DNA of 64,000 nt from Lachnospiraceae bacterium AD3010 (GCA_000622025.1 JHWU01000017.1:22997-86996); one strand, 5' to 3'; shown: positions 53,906 to 63,544, numbered from the stretch's first letter. A program made the numbers and translations. Notes: a model not told the origin generated them from the sequence alone.

Positions 53906-54698
53906 TCTCAGGGGACTGAAGGGCAGCCTTACCATAGAAGCTGCTCTTGTGCTGCCGCTGTTTATCTTCGGAACACTGGCAATGATAATGATCGGGGAGG
54001 CTGTGAGGTTTTCAGGCAATATGAACGCGGCACTTCTGGAAAACGGCAGAAAGCTAAGCACATATGCCTATGCCGGAAATAAAGCCGGGATCGAAGGCAG
54101 TCTTTTAGGCGGGAAAGCAGTATCCTTAACCCTTGGGAAAAGCATGGTACTGAACGATCTCAAGAAGGAAGACTCCGGGGAAATACCCGTAGAGAGTGGA
54201 TTCGGGGGACTGTCCTTTATCCATTCAAATGTTCTGGGACCTGATCAGATGATAGATCTGAATGCAGTCTGGCGGATGAAGCTGTTCTTTCCCCTGCCGG
54301 GAGTGAAGGGCTTTCGGGTAATTGACAGGGCGCGGATAAGAGCATTTACGGGCTACGACAATACCCGCCGGGAGGACCGCTCTTGGGAAGAAGAGGAGAT
54401 GGTCTTTATAACCGAGAAGGGCACGGTTTATCACAGGGACAGGAACTGCAGCCACCTAAATATAAACATCCGCCATACCACAAGAGCTGCCGTCGGAAGG
54501 GAAAGAAACAATGCCGGAGGGAAGTATTACCCTTGTGAATACTGCGGCGGAGGGAACGGCGAAAACCTGTATATCACGGACGACGGGGACAGGTACCATA
54601 CGAAGATAAGCTGTCCCGGGTTAAAGAGGTCGGTAAAAACGGTTCCGATCTCAGAAACGGGAGGCAGACCTCCCTGTGCGGCCTGCGGAGGAGGATAG
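53811..54698 (+). CDS. TadE-like pseudopilin with two His/Cys modules
   Basis: 295 residues. After a basic N-terminus, the pseudopilin motif KGSLTIEAALVLPLFIFG (38-55) gives the membrane helix. The C-terminal 95 residues hold two similar modules: H208-x4-C213 ... C242-x2-C245 (VYHRDRNCSHL, YYPCEYCGGG) and H263-x4-C268 ... C289-x2-C292 (RYHTKISCPGL, PPCAACGGG). Each looks like a single-metal or heme-type site. TadE proteins usually lack this. The start is uncertain: no clear ribosome binding site at 53811. Confidence 0.8.
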   Translation: MKTRIMIKDMRKKLLTKQNKLLQKWDPPVSSSLRGLKGSLTIEAALVLPLFIFGTLAMIMIGEAVRFSGNMNAALLENGRKLSTYAYAGNKAGIEGSLLGGKAVSLTLGKSMVLNDLKKEDSGEIPVESGFGGLSFIHSNVLGPDQMIDLNAVWRMKLFFPLPGVKGFRVIDRARIRAFTGYDNTRREDRSWEEEEMVFITEKGTVYHRDRNCSHLNINIRHTTRAAVGRERNNAGGKYYPCEYCGGGNGENLYITDDGDRYHTKISCPGLKRSVKTVPISETGGRPPCAACGGG

Positions 54699-54699
54699 G

Positions 54700-55131
54700 A
54701 TGATCCTTAGCATATTTGTAGCGGTATTTCTGCTGATCTGTTCATATACGGACATAAAAAATAAAGAGATCCATCTAAAGGTGCTGCTGCCGTTTTTCCT
54801 TACGGGCGTGATCATAGCGGCTGTTTCCGGGCGAGATGCGGTGATCGGAGCTCTGACGGGGACTGTCGCCGGGATCGCCTTACTGCTTCTTTCTTTTATA
54901 ACCAGAGGTGCAATAGGAGAAGGAGACGGCCTGGTTCTTGTAGTCACCGGAGTATATCTCGGGTTTTTCGGGAATCTGAGGCTGCTTGTTTCATCCCTGT
55001 TCCTTTCGGCTCTCTTCTCAGTGGGAGCAATGATCATTAAGGGCTGGAAAAAGGAGAGGGAACTGCCCTTTGTGCCATTTTTGCTGGCGGCGTTTCTGAT
55101 CATCAGGATATGCGACATATCCTGCATCTAA
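54700..55131 (+). CDS. Prepilin peptidase A24 (second copy)
   Basis: 143 residues, multi-pass. Aspartates in YTDIKNKEIHLK and GAIGEGDGLVLV (GxGD) identify the aspartyl prepilin peptidase family. ATG at 54700 with GGAGGAGG upstream. It differs clearly from the copy at 47228, so the locus may process two classes of substrates (Flp and TadE types). Confidence 0.85.
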   Translation: MILSIFVAVFLLICSYTDIKNKEIHLKVLLPFFLTGVIIAAVSGRDAVIGALTGTVAGIALLLLSFITRGAIGEGDGLVLVVTGVYLGFFGNLRLLVSSLFLSALFSVGAMIIKGWKKERELPFVPFLLAAFLIIRICDISCI

Positions 55132-55145
55132 GACAAGGAGGGTTT

Positions 55146-55604
55146 ATGAACAATAGATTTAAGGCATCGTATACGGTTGAGGCTTCCCTGCTTTTTCCCT
55201 TTATTCTGGCGGTGATGGTGCTGCTGGTTTATTTCTCGTTTTTTATCCACGACAGGGCTGTTATGGATGCAGCGGCAAACCAGGCAGCATTGAGGGGAAG
55301 CGAGATCACAAGTCCTCACGGGGATATCTTTACCAAGGTAAGGGAAACGGGGAAACGGGAGACCGAAGGCCGTCTTCTGGCCACGAAAAACCTGGATATG
55401 GATATCAGGGTGGACAGCAGGGAAGTAAATGTGGTCTATAAGGGGGATTTTGTGATCCCGGCAGGGGTACTGCCGGTGCCGGCTATGAGTATGGGAAATA
55501 CATCGATCACAGCATTAGGACGGAGCTCCCGGATAGATCCGGCAGGCTTTATAAGAGAGTGCAGGGTCGTGGAAGCATATGCAGGAGGAAAAGGGGAGAA
55601 ATAA
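55146..55604 (+). CDS. TadE-like pseudopilin
   Basis: 152 residues: short N-terminus, ASYTVEASLLFPFILAVMVL (pseudopilin-type helix, Glu after the cleavage region), then an external beta-rich part (MDIRVDSREVNVVYKGDFVI). AAGGAGG precedes the ATG at 55146. The stop meets the next start as TAAATG. Confidence 0.82.
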   Translation: MNNRFKASYTVEASLLFPFILAVMVLLVYFSFFIHDRAVMDAAANQAALRGSEITSPHGDIFTKVRETGKRETEGRLLATKNLDMDIRVDSREVNVVYKGDFVIPAGVLPVPAMSMGNTSITALGRSSRIDPAGFIRECRVVEAYAGGKGEK

Positions 55605-56999
55605 ATGGAAGCAGAATACAGGCAGGATCTTTGCAGGAGAACAATGGTTGTCAAAAGGACAGGCGGGGAAAAGAGAAGCTTCAAGGAAAAAATGGTGATA
55701 AAAAACAGCATAAGAGGGCTTGCAAGGCTGAATATCAGATATCTGAACGGAGAATCCTGTTACAGCTATGATATGGGCTCCTGCCAGACACTTAAGAATG
55801 TCTTTGAAGGAAGTCCCATTTCCCGCAAGGAGCTGAAGGCCTTGTTTTACGGGATACTTAAGGTGTCGGAGGAGATAGGAAAATATCTTCTGGATGTACA
55901 TGATCTGATGATGGAGCCTGAGCATGTTTTCTGGGATCTGGAAAAGGGAGAGCCTGTCTTCTGCTATTATCCGGAAAATCCTGAGGGCGAGGAGGGATAT
56001 TTTGCCCTGGGACAGTTCCTTATCGATGCTTCGGACAAAAATGATGAGGAGACCGCAAAGGCGGCGTATGATTATTTCGACAGGATAAGTGAAGGTATCC
56101 TTCTACCCGGAGAGATATTGAAAGGGAATGAAACAAAAGAGCGTGTCGGGAGGATCACAGAAAGCAGCCATCCGGCAGAAATAGAAGAGACGACAGGGCA
56201 TCAGGAAAGCATAAATCCGGTATTTGAAGGTAATACAAATTCCCTTTCCCTGTCAAAGATCTGGACAGATGATGATAATTATTATCTCGGTGAATCGCCT
56301 GCGGAAAAAAAGACGGATGAAAAGAAGGGAAAGCTGGTGGTTTTTCTGTCATTCATACCGGCGTTTATCGCTTCCGGAGCATATGCCTATGTTTTTCTGA
56401 ATCCTTCCGTTATGAGGGTCTTCTCCCTGTCGGACAGGGATTATATCCGGGGAGGCATAGCGGTGATGGTGATCTCCGGGCTTTTTATCACTCTTGGTAT
56501 CTATGTCTGGAATAAGAGGAAAAAGGAGGAGGAAGAAAGGGAAAAGGACATGGACAGCCTGAATTCCGATATATGCCGGGAGGAATACAGGTCTGATCCC
56601 CTGGAAGAAAAGATCATGGAAAGTACGGAAAAGGACAGCGAAGAAGACAGTGACGCCACGGTATTACTGTCGGACTACTCCGGAAACGGAAGGAAAAAGC
56701 GTCTTCCTTCACTTTCGGGAAGGATAGGAGGAGAGGAAAGAGAGTACAGGATAGAACGGACGCCCTATATGATAGGGAAAATGAGAAATAAGGCTGACGC
56801 GGTACTTCCGGATCCCAGGGTGAGCAGGATCCATGCCTGTATAAGAGAAGAAGAGGGGCGCTACTATCTGTCGGATCTTAATTCCACAAATGGGACCGCA
56901 GTAAACGAGAGGGTGCTTAAGGGCAGTGAAACTGCAGAGCTTTTTGACGGAGATACGGTACGGTTCGCAGATGTGACCCTGACCTTCCGCCTTGCATAA
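55605..56999 (+). CDS. DUF6382-FHA membrane protein of the Tad locus
   Basis: 464 residues: an N-terminal domain (about 30-175; NIRYLNGESCYSYDMGSCQT) matching DUF6382, a linker, two membrane helices (about 245-262 and 282-300), a charged linker, and a C-terminal FHA domain (YMIGKMRNKADAVLPDPRVS, RIHACIREE, LNSTNGTAVN) which binds phosphothreonine. It suggests Ser/Thr phosphorylation controls the pilus machine, but no kinase is in the window. Confidence 0.85.
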   Translation: MEAEYRQDLCRRTMVVKRTGGEKRSFKEKMVIKNSIRGLARLNIRYLNGESCYSYDMGSCQTLKNVFEGSPISRKELKALFYGILKVSEEIGKYLLDVHDLMMEPEHVFWDLEKGEPVFCYYPENPEGEEGYFALGQFLIDASDKNDEETAKAAYDYFDRISEGILLPGEILKGNETKERVGRITESSHPAEIEETTGHQESINPVFEGNTNSLSLSKIWTDDDNYYLGESPAEKKTDEKKGKLVVFLSFIPAFIASGAYAYVFLNPSVMRVFSLSDRDYIRGGIAVMVISGLFITLGIYVWNKRKKEEEEREKDMDSLNSDICREEYRSDPLEEKIMESTEKDSEEDSDATVLLSDYSGNGRKKRLPSLSGRIGGEEREYRIERTPYMIGKMRNKADAVLPDPRVSRIHACIREEEGRYYLSDLNSTNGTAVNERVLKGSETAELFDGDTVRFADVTLTFRLA

Positions 57000-57027
57000 A
57001 AGTATTCCGGATAGTACAATTACCCCT

Positions 57028-58095
57028 ATGGACAAAAAAATATCCGGATATCTGCTCCGGAGGGGCTATACAGCCATTCAGTCATCCATACCCCAGGTAA
57101 GTATTTTTTTCCGGGTGGATGATGCGCTGGCTATGGCGGTCCTTCTCGTGGACGGCAGAAATCTGATAATCAGCCCCGAAGCATACGGAGCCATAAAGAC
57201 AAAGACCCTTGGGATGTTTGAGAGCAAGGGTTATACCAATATAAAGCTTTTTTCGCTGTTCCTGACCATGAATGTTATGAACTTCGGCGCAATAGGTGCA
57301 AGAGAGGAGCTTTCCTGGATAATCGATCTGTCATCAAAGAGACTCTGTATATTTGACAATCAGGTGGCGGATTTTGATAATCTGCGTCCCGGACTGGAGG
57401 AGCTCCTGGCAGAGGAGGGGAGAGATTCGAGGACCACCATTGCGGGTGTGCTTTCCGATTTCTTCCTTAGAAACAATGCTCCTGCCACGCTGATGCTGAT
57501 ACTTATCAATATCATAGTATTTGTTTTCCTGTCCTTACTGGGCTCGACGCTGGACACCCACTTTATGATCGAGCACGGAGCCCTGTCCCTTGACAGGATA
57601 ATGGCAAACTTTGAGTGGTACAGGCTTTTTACGGCGGTATTTCTGCACTTCGGACTGGAGCATCTGGCAGCAAATATGCTGGCACTCTGGGTTTTCGGGG
57701 AAAGAGTGGAAAAGGCAGTAGGAAAGGGCAGATTCATCCTTGTCTACCTTCTCAGCGGTTTTGTGGGAAATGCTGTTTCTCTTCTCATATCCTTCCTTTC
57801 GGGTTCGGACGTTGTTTCAGCAGGAGCAAGCGGGGCCGTATTCGGGATCATCGGTGCGCTGTTTGCCATTGTGATAAAAAACAGGGGGAAGTACGGGGAT
57901 CTCACGGGAGGACGGGCAGTGCTGCTGGTTCTGTACAGCGTTTTCTCGGGTTTTGCCGGAGAGGGGATAGACAATGCAGCCCATATCGGAGGCCTTGTTA
58001 CAGGGCTTTTACTCGGATTTATTCTTTACAGGGTTCAGGAAACTGGCGGAGGAATGACCGAAGAGGGAAAGGGAGCTTCATATAATGAAGATTAA
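57028..58095 (+). CDS. Rhomboid family intramembrane serine protease
   Basis: 355 residues with a 150-residue cytoplasmic N-terminal domain, then six membrane segments. Catalytic Ser268 in AGASGAVFG and His319 in NAAHIGG; the L1 loop WYRLFTAVFLHFGLEHLAAN is typical. The ATG at 57028 lacks a strong ribosome binding site. It is 28 bases after the FHA gene and overlaps the next gene by 11 bases. In this setting a Tad component might be its substrate. Confidence 0.9.
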   Translation: MDKKISGYLLRRGYTAIQSSIPQVSIFFRVDDALAMAVLLVDGRNLIISPEAYGAIKTKTLGMFESKGYTNIKLFSLFLTMNVMNFGAIGAREELSWIIDLSSKRLCIFDNQVADFDNLRPGLEELLAEEGRDSRTTIAGVLSDFFLRNNAPATLMLILINIIVFVFLSLLGSTLDTHFMIEHGALSLDRIMANFEWYRLFTAVFLHFGLEHLAANMLALWVFGERVEKAVGKGRFILVYLLSGFVGNAVSLLISFLSGSDVVSAGASGAVFGIIGALFAIVIKNRGKYGDLTGGRAVLLVLYSVFSGFAGEGIDNAAHIGGLVTGLLLGFILYRVQETGGGMTEEGKGASYNED

Positions 58096-59089
58096 CATTT
58101 ACTACGGCGGACGTGGAATAGTTGGAGACACGACCCTTTTCGTGCTCTCAAAGATGCAGAAGGTTCTGGAAGAGCTGAATGTGCATGTGGAACGGATAAA
58201 TCTTTATGAAAAGAAGCACAATATCACTTCGCTTCCCAGTACCCTGAATGATGCGGACGGGATAATACTCGCAACGAGCGTGGAGTGGTTCGGTATAGGT
58301 GGATATATGACACAGTTTCTGGACGCCTGCTGGTTCTACGGAAACAAAAAGAAGATCTCCGAATTGTATATGTGTCCCGTGGTGATCTCCACGACCTACG
58401 GGGAGCGGCAGGGAGCGGTTACCCTTCAGACAGCCTGGGATACCTTGGGAGGGCGTACCTGCAACGGAGTCTCAGCCTATGTAAGAGATTCCGTTGCCTT
58501 TGAGCTGAATCAGGAGTATGTGAAGGTGGTGGAAAGGACTGCAGAAAATCTCTACAGGACCGTTTCCAGAAAAGCAGTGATCCTTCCTGCAAGCAGTCAG
58601 GCCGTAAAGCAGATGGTCACAACGGAAGCGCCCATAGATTTTACGCCGCAGGAGACAGAGCAGCTTAGCAGATATGCATCGGATGATAAATATATCCAGA
58701 CCCAGAAGGAGGATCTGAAGGAGCTTGCAAGCCACTTCAAGACACTCCTTAAGAATGACGGTATGTCGGAGGAGGAGGTTCTTCTCCAGACCTTCAGAAA
58801 GGCATTTAAGCCCCAGAGCTCCTTTGAGGCGGTTTATCTTATGGATATAGAGGGCTTTGACACACCTCTTATGCTGAATGTCAGAAATGAAAAACTGACC
58901 GCCTCCTTTGAGGAAAGAAGCGATCAGTCCGTGTTATGCAAGATATCAAAGGAAAAGCTGGATGAGATCATGAAGGGGGAGACAACCTTCCAGCACGCCT
59001 TCATGTCCGGAGTTATGCAGGTAAAAGGTGATTTCCGCATGCTCAGAATGCTGGATACCGTTTTTCCTTTTGAGAATAAAGCAGAGTAA
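58085..59089 (+). CDS. Flavodoxin-like NAD(P)H:FMN reductase fused to SCP2 domain
   Basis: 334 residues. The N-terminal 165 residues are a flavodoxin-type fold (MKINIYYGGRGIVGDTTLFV, then IILATSVEWFGIGGYMTQFL). The C-terminal 110 residues (FEAVYLMDIEGFDTPLMLNV, ARM-type EEIMKGETTFQHAFMSGVMQ as LDEIMKGETTFQHAFMSG) resemble an SCP2/sterol-carrier domain that binds lipids. It suggests a reductase acting on a lipid-like substrate; the substrate is unknown. It overlaps the rhomboid gene by 11 bases. Confidence 0.8.
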   Translation: MKINIYYGGRGIVGDTTLFVLSKMQKVLEELNVHVERINLYEKKHNITSLPSTLNDADGIILATSVEWFGIGGYMTQFLDACWFYGNKKKISELYMCPVVISTTYGERQGAVTLQTAWDTLGGRTCNGVSAYVRDSVAFELNQEYVKVVERTAENLYRTVSRKAVILPASSQAVKQMVTTEAPIDFTPQETEQLSRYASDDKYIQTQKEDLKELASHFKTLLKNDGMSEEEVLLQTFRKAFKPQSSFEAVYLMDIEGFDTPLMLNVRNEKLTASFEERSDQSVLCKISKEKLDEIMKGETTFQHAFMSGVMQVKGDFRMLRMLDTVFPFENKAE

Positions 59090-59107
59090 TGTCTTTTTTC
59101 GGATCCT

Positions 59108-59515
59108 TTAGATCCTTAATAGATCTGCGGTCTCTTTTAATTCTTCATCGGTGGGCTTTCCGGGCTTCCAGCCGATCCTCTGTCCGTCGTTTTTGAAGCG
59201 GGGAATCAGATGCAGATGGAAATGGAAAACCGTCTGTCCTGCAGTTTCCCCGTTATTCTGTACAATATTGAATCCGTCGGCCTGAAGCAGTGCGGTATTG
59301 TGGGTGGCGAGCTTTTTTGCGAGGATAAACGCCTTTCCGGCAATTTCCTCGGGAAGCTCATAGATATCCGCATAATGCTCCTTCGGGAGGATCAGGGCAT
59401 GTCCCTTTGAAGCCGGGCCCGCGTCCAGTATAACCTTGAATTCATCATCCTCATAAATTGAATTTGTGGGAATGACACCGTTTGCCAGTTTGCAGAAAAT
59501 GCAGTCGTCTTTCAT
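59108..59515 (-). CDS. HIT family nucleotide hydrolase
   Basis: 135 residues with the histidine triad FHFHLHLIPR and the start DDCIFCKLANGVIPTNSIYE (zinc-binding Cys pair). Enzymes of the HinT type hydrolyse AMP-lysine and related adenylates. Convergent with the flavodoxin gene and 40 bases downstream of murG. Confidence 0.95.
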   Translation of the reverse strand: MKDDCIFCKLANGVIPTNSIYEDDEFKVILDAGPASKGHALILPKEHYADIYELPEEIAGKAFILAKKLATHNTALLQADGFNIVQNNGETAGQTVFHFHLHLIPRFKNDGQRIGWKPGKPTDEELKETADLLRI

Positions 59516-59555
59516 GGTCTAAGCTGTTACTCCTTTCTTTCCTCTTTTTATTCAT

Positions 59556-60635
59556 TTATGAACAGCTCCTTAGGGCGCTGCTGTCGATAAGTGAGCAGAT
59601 GCTTTCTACGGCTCTGCCCTCCTTTGCGACCTCCATAGCGTCCAGGTATTCCAGTCTGTGCTCATTTACGTATCGGATTGCATTAATAAGTGCTTCATCT
59701 CCCAGATCCTCATCCCTCAAAACATAGGAGTAACCGGCTTTTTCAAAGGCTTCGGCATTCAGTATCTGGTCACCCCGGGAGCTGCCTGAGGGCAGCGGGA
59801 CGAGGATATTCGGTTTTTTAAGCGACAGTATCTCAAATATCGCATTTGCTCCGGCTCTGGAAATGACGATATCAGCCAGAGCAAAAAGGTCTGGGAGCTC
59901 CTTATCTATATAGTCGTACTGAACATAGCCGTCCATATGGTTTAAGGTGGGATCAAGCTTTCCCCTGCCGCAGAGATGGATCACATTGAATTCCGGGAGG
60001 ATACGGGGAAGTGCGGAGCGCACCGCCTCATTCACATGCTGCGCGCCGAGGGAACCTCCTATTATAAGGAGAGTCGTATAGTCGCCCTCACGTATCCCGG
60101 TGAAGGAACGGGCTTCCAGCCGGTCCCCCTTTAAGAGCTCGCTTCTGATCGGTGAACCGGTGAATTCTCCCTTTCCGGAGGGCAGATAGTCAAGAGTCTC
60201 CCTGAAGGAGCAGCAGACCTTCACCGCGGCACCGAAGGACAGCCTGTTGGCAAGGCCGGGAGTCATATCGGATTCGTGTATGATGACAGGTATCTTTAAT
60301 AATCCTGCCGCACGCACCACAGGTACTGAAACAAAGCCTCCCTTTGAGAAGACTATCTGGGGCTTCTCTTTCCTCAGGATCGAGAGAGCTTCGCCGAAGC
60401 CCTTTATCACTCTGAAGGGATCGGATATATTTTTCAGGTCGAAGTAACGGCGGAGCTTTCCGGAGGAGATCCCGAAATAGGGGATCCCGGCGTTTTCCAC
60501 GAGTTTTTTCTCGATCCCCTCATAGGAGCCGATATATTTTATCTCGAAGCCGCGCTCCTTAAGCGAAGGGACCAGAGCAAGGTTTGGTATGCAGTGTCCG
60601 GCGGTACCGCCACCTGTAAGAATAATCTTTCTCAT
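59556..60635 (-). CDS. murG: UDP-GlcNAc:lipid I transferase MurG
   Basis: Final membrane-side step of peptidoglycan precursor synthesis: adds GlcNAc to lipid I. N-terminal GGGTAGHCIPNLAL and C-terminal ISRAGANAIFEILSLKKPNI, LVPLPSGSSRGDQILNAEAF are diagnostic. The start ATG is at 60635; a TTG at 60641 is also in frame. There is no Shine-Dalgarno, and a -10 element lies only eight bases upstream, so the mRNA may be leaderless. 359 residues. It is isolated from the usual mur/div cluster. Confidence 0.96.
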   Translation of the reverse strand: MRKIILTGGGTAGHCIPNLALVPSLKERGFEIKYIGSYEGIEKKLVENAGIPYFGISSGKLRRYFDLKNISDPFRVIKGFGEALSILRKEKPQIVFSKGGFVSVPVVRAAGLLKIPVIIHESDMTPGLANRLSFGAAVKVCCSFRETLDYLPSGKGEFTGSPIRSELLKGDRLEARSFTGIREGDYTTLLIIGGSLGAQHVNEAVRSALPRILPEFNVIHLCGRGKLDPTLNHMDGYVQYDYIDKELPDLFALADIVISRAGANAIFEILSLKKPNILVPLPSGSSRGDQILNAEAFEKAGYSYVLRDEDLGDEALINAIRYVNEHRLEYLDAMEVAKEGRAVESICSLIDSSALRSCS

Positions 60636-60642
60636 GGCCAAT

Positions 60643-60672
60643 ATTATAGCAGACCGCCAGGGGCTTTGCCAG
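60643..60672 (-). promoter_or_regulatory. Extended -10 promoter of murG
   Basis: On the minus strand TGCTATAAT (extended -10, TATAAT at 60648-60643), with CTGGCA 18 bases upstream as a weak -35. The predicted start of transcription coincides with the murG ATG. Confidence 0.75.
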
Positions 60673-60702
60673 TTTGCAAAACAACCTCCTCTTTGCTAAA
60701 CT

Positions 60703-60738
60703 TGACAATGACATTCTGAGCGAAGCCCGACAATGACA
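60703..60738. repeat. Dispersed repeat, short copies
   Basis: GACAATGACATTCTGAGCGA followed by AGC, then a second GACAATGACAT. A truncated form of the repeat family, in the divergent murG/pgi gap. Confidence 0.6.
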
Positions 60739-60778
60739 TAGTAGTGAAAAACAGTTTTAATAAAGGAGGAATGTGATC

Positions 60779-62125
60779 ATGGCAAAAGTAACATATGATT
60801 ATTCAAAGGCGGCTCCTTTTGTGAGCGAGGAGGAGATCGAGAACATAAAGGCTCAGGCTCTGGCAGCGAAAGAGCTTCTTTTAAGCGGAAAGGGCGCGGG
60901 AAATGATTTCCTGGGCTGGGTGGATCTTCCCGTGAAATATGACAGGGAGGAATTCGGAAGGATAAAGAAGGCTGCGGAAAAGATAAAGTCCGACAGTGAT
61001 GTTCTTATCGTGATCGGAATTGGCGGCTCATACCTGGGAGCCCGGGCGGCCATCAATTTCCTTCGCCATAATTTCTACAATACGGTTTCAAAGGAAATAA
61101 GGAAAACCCCGGAGATCTATTTCCTGGGAAATAACATTTCTTCCTCATATATCCACGATCTGATCGAGGTTGTGGGAGACAGGGACTTCTCACTCAATAT
61201 GATAAGCAAATCCGGAACCACAACGGAGCCCGGGATATCCTTCCGTATCTTCAGGGAGCTTCTGGAGAAGAAATACGGGAAGGAGGGAGCAGCAAAGAGG
61301 ATCTACGCTACCACCGACAAGGCAAGAGGGGCTTTAAAGACCCTTTCAGATTCGGAAGGTTACGAGACCTTCGTGGTTCCAGATGACGTTGGCGGCAGGT
61401 TCTCGGTCCTCACCGCAGTAGGACTCCTTCCGATAGCGGTTTCCGGTGCGGATATCGATGCCCTTATGAAGGGCGCGGAAGAAGGAAGGGAGATGGCGTT
61501 AAATAACGCTTTTGAGGATAATGACGCCCTAAAATACGCTGCTGTAAGGAACATCCTTCTGAGAAAGGGAAAGGGCGTGGAGATACTGGCAAATTACGAG
61601 CCGAGTCTTCACTATATCTCAGAATGGTGGAAGCAGCTGTACGGAGAGAGCGAGGGCAAGGACAAAAAGGGCATCTTCCCTGCAAGCGTGGATCTTACAA
61701 CGGATCTTCATTCCATGGGACAGTTCATACAGGACGGGTCGCGTATAATGTTTGAAACCGTGCTGGAGGTTGAGAAGGTACGCCATGAGATCGAAATGAA
61801 GAAAGCCGATAACGATCTGGACGGCCTTGATTATCTGGCGGGACAGACCGTTGACTTTGCCAATAAGTGCGCTATGAACGGCACCATACTTGCACATACC
61901 GACGGAAGTGTTCCGAATACCATGATACATATCCCGGAGCAGACGGAAGAATATCTGGGACAGCTTTTCTACTTCTTTGAATTTGCCTGCGGAGTTTCAG
62001 GATATATGCTGGGTGTGAATCCGTTCAACCAGCCCGGAGTGGAGAGCTATAAGAAAAATATGTTTGCGCTTCTCGGAAAGCCGGGATTTGAGGACCAGAG
62101 AGAAGCACTGAAGGCGAGGTTATAA
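60779..62125 (+). CDS. pgi: Glucose-6-phosphate isomerase
   Basis: 448 residues, Firmicutes-type short PGI. Motifs: [40 protein letters not shown], and the end [20 protein letters not shown]. It links glucose-6-phosphate and fructose-6-phosphate. ATG at 60779 with GGAGG nine bases upstream. The next gene starts one base after its stop. Confidence 0.97.
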   Translation: MAKVTYDYSKAAPFVSEEEIENIKAQALAAKELLLSGKGAGNDFLGWVDLPVKYDREEFGRIKKAAEKIKSDSDVLIVIGIGGSYLGARAAINFLRHNFYNTVSKEIRKTPEIYFLGNNISSSYIHDLIEVVGDRDFSLNMISKSGTTTEPGISFRIFRELLEKKYGKEGAAKRIYATTDKARGALKTLSDSEGYETFVVPDDVGGRFSVLTAVGLLPIAVSGADIDALMKGAEEGREMALNNAFEDNDALKYAAVRNILLRKGKGVEILANYEPSLHYISEWWKQLYGESEGKDKKGIFPASVDLTTDLHSMGQFIQDGSRIMFETVLEVEKVRHEIEMKKADNDLDGLDYLAGQTVDFANKCAMNGTILAHTDGSVPNTMIHIPEQTEEYLGQLFYFFEFACGVSGYMLGVNPFNQPGVESYKKNMFALLGKPGFEDQREALKARL

Positions 62126-63409
62126 ATGGGAATACTGATAAAGGATGCTATGGCCATTCTTCCGGAGGGGGACAGGGACGTAGCAGGAAAACACAGCATA
62201 TATATAGAAGAAGACAGGATCGCTTCCATAGACAGTGAACCGGAGGGCTTCAGTGCGGATACAGTGATAGACGGACAGAATTATCTTGTGATACCCGGAC
62301 TCATAAATGCCCATACCCATACCTATATGTCGGTAATGCGAAACTGCGCCGATGATCTGTCCTTCACGGACTGGCTCTTTAACACCGTGGATCCCATAGA
62401 GCAGAAGCTCACCGGAGAGGATGCCTACTGGGGATCCCTTCTCGGACAGATCGAAATGATAAAGAGCGGTACCACCACCTTCAACGACCAGCAGATGCAT
62501 ATACACAATACCACCAGAGCCGTTCAGGAAACCGGGATGCGGGCAGTAATAGGCCGGGGACTTGTGGGAAGCGAAGCTGACAGGGAGGATCGCAGGCTTA
62601 AAGAAGCATTGGAAGAAATGCAGGATGCAAAGCTGACTGACCGTCTGTCCTTCTTCCTGAATCCGCATGCCCCCTATTCCTGCGGACCTGACTACCTTAA
62701 GATGGTGGCGGATGTGGCAAAGGAATTAAACTGCGGTATCCACATACATCTTGCAGAGGGACAGGTGGAAAGCGATAACATGCTTAAGGATCATAACTGT
62801 ACACCTACCGAATATGTGAGGGATGCGGGTGTTTTTGATGTTCCGGTCATCGCAGCACACTGCATAAGGGTAAGTGACAGCGACATTAGTATATTGAAGG
62901 AACATAATGTAAGCGTTGTTACCAATCCTGTCTCAAATGCAAAGCTGGGTAACGGTGTAGCCCCGGTACCAAAGCTTATGGAGGCAGGAGTGAACGTGTG
63001 TCTGGGATCCGATGGCGCCGCCTCGAATAATGCACAGAATATGTTCAGGGAAATGAGCTTTGAGGCTCTGATACATAAAGCGGTAAATGGAACGCCCCAG
63101 TGCGTGGGTGCGGCAGAGGTATTCCGTATGGCAACCATCAACGGAGCAAGGGCACTGCAGCTCGGAAGCATAACCGGATCAATAGAAAAAGGGAAAAAGG
63201 CGGATCTTGCCCTGCTGAGACTGGATGTTCCTTCAATGATGCCGAATAATAACTTAATCGCCGCCCTGTCGTATTCTGCCAACGGCTCTGAGGTGGACAC
63301 CGTGATAATCGACGGAAAGATCGTAATGGAGCACCGTGAAATAAAGACCGTTGACGAGGAAAAAGTCTACTATGAGATAAGAAAAATATGCGAGAGAGTG
63401 GGGCTGTAA
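62126..63409 (+). CDS. Amidohydrolase, MTA/SAH deaminase-like
   Basis: 427 residues, metal-dependent hydrolase of the ATZ/TRZ group: metal ligands in NAHTHTYMS (HxH), HIHLAEGQ, VIAAHCIRV and CLGSDGAASNN. This matches the 5-methylthioadenosine/S-adenosylhomocysteine deaminase (MtaD) type. It follows pgi without a gap. Substrate is by similarity only; related guanine- or triazine-type deaminases cannot be excluded. Confidence 0.88.
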   Translation: MGILIKDAMAILPEGDRDVAGKHSIYIEEDRIASIDSEPEGFSADTVIDGQNYLVIPGLINAHTHTYMSVMRNCADDLSFTDWLFNTVDPIEQKLTGEDAYWGSLLGQIEMIKSGTTTFNDQQMHIHNTTRAVQETGMRAVIGRGLVGSEADREDRRLKEALEEMQDAKLTDRLSFFLNPHAPYSCGPDYLKMVADVAKELNCGIHIHLAEGQVESDNMLKDHNCTPTEYVRDAGVFDVPVIAAHCIRVSDSDISILKEHNVSVVTNPVSNAKLGNGVAPVPKLMEAGVNVCLGSDGAASNNAQNMFREMSFEALIHKAVNGTPQCVGAAEVFRMATINGARALQLGSITGSIEKGKKADLALLRLDVPSMMPNNNLIAALSYSANGSEVDTVIIDGKIVMEHREIKTVDEEKVYYEIRKICERVGL

Positions 63410-63505
63410 AAAAAGGGAAGAAAACCCTATGGGAACAGCCCGATTGCTCCAAGATTATGTAAACTAAATAATAAAAACGGATGCTATTTAAGGATCCTGC
63501 TTTCA

Positions 63506-63544
63506 GGAGGCAATACACCAAGAGGATGTATTGCCTCCGTTTTA
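63506..63544 (+). terminator. Terminator after the pgi operon
   Basis: GGAGGCAATACA (63506-63517) pairs perfectly with TGTATTGCCTCC (63527-63538), followed by GTTTTAAAT. Confidence 0.88.
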
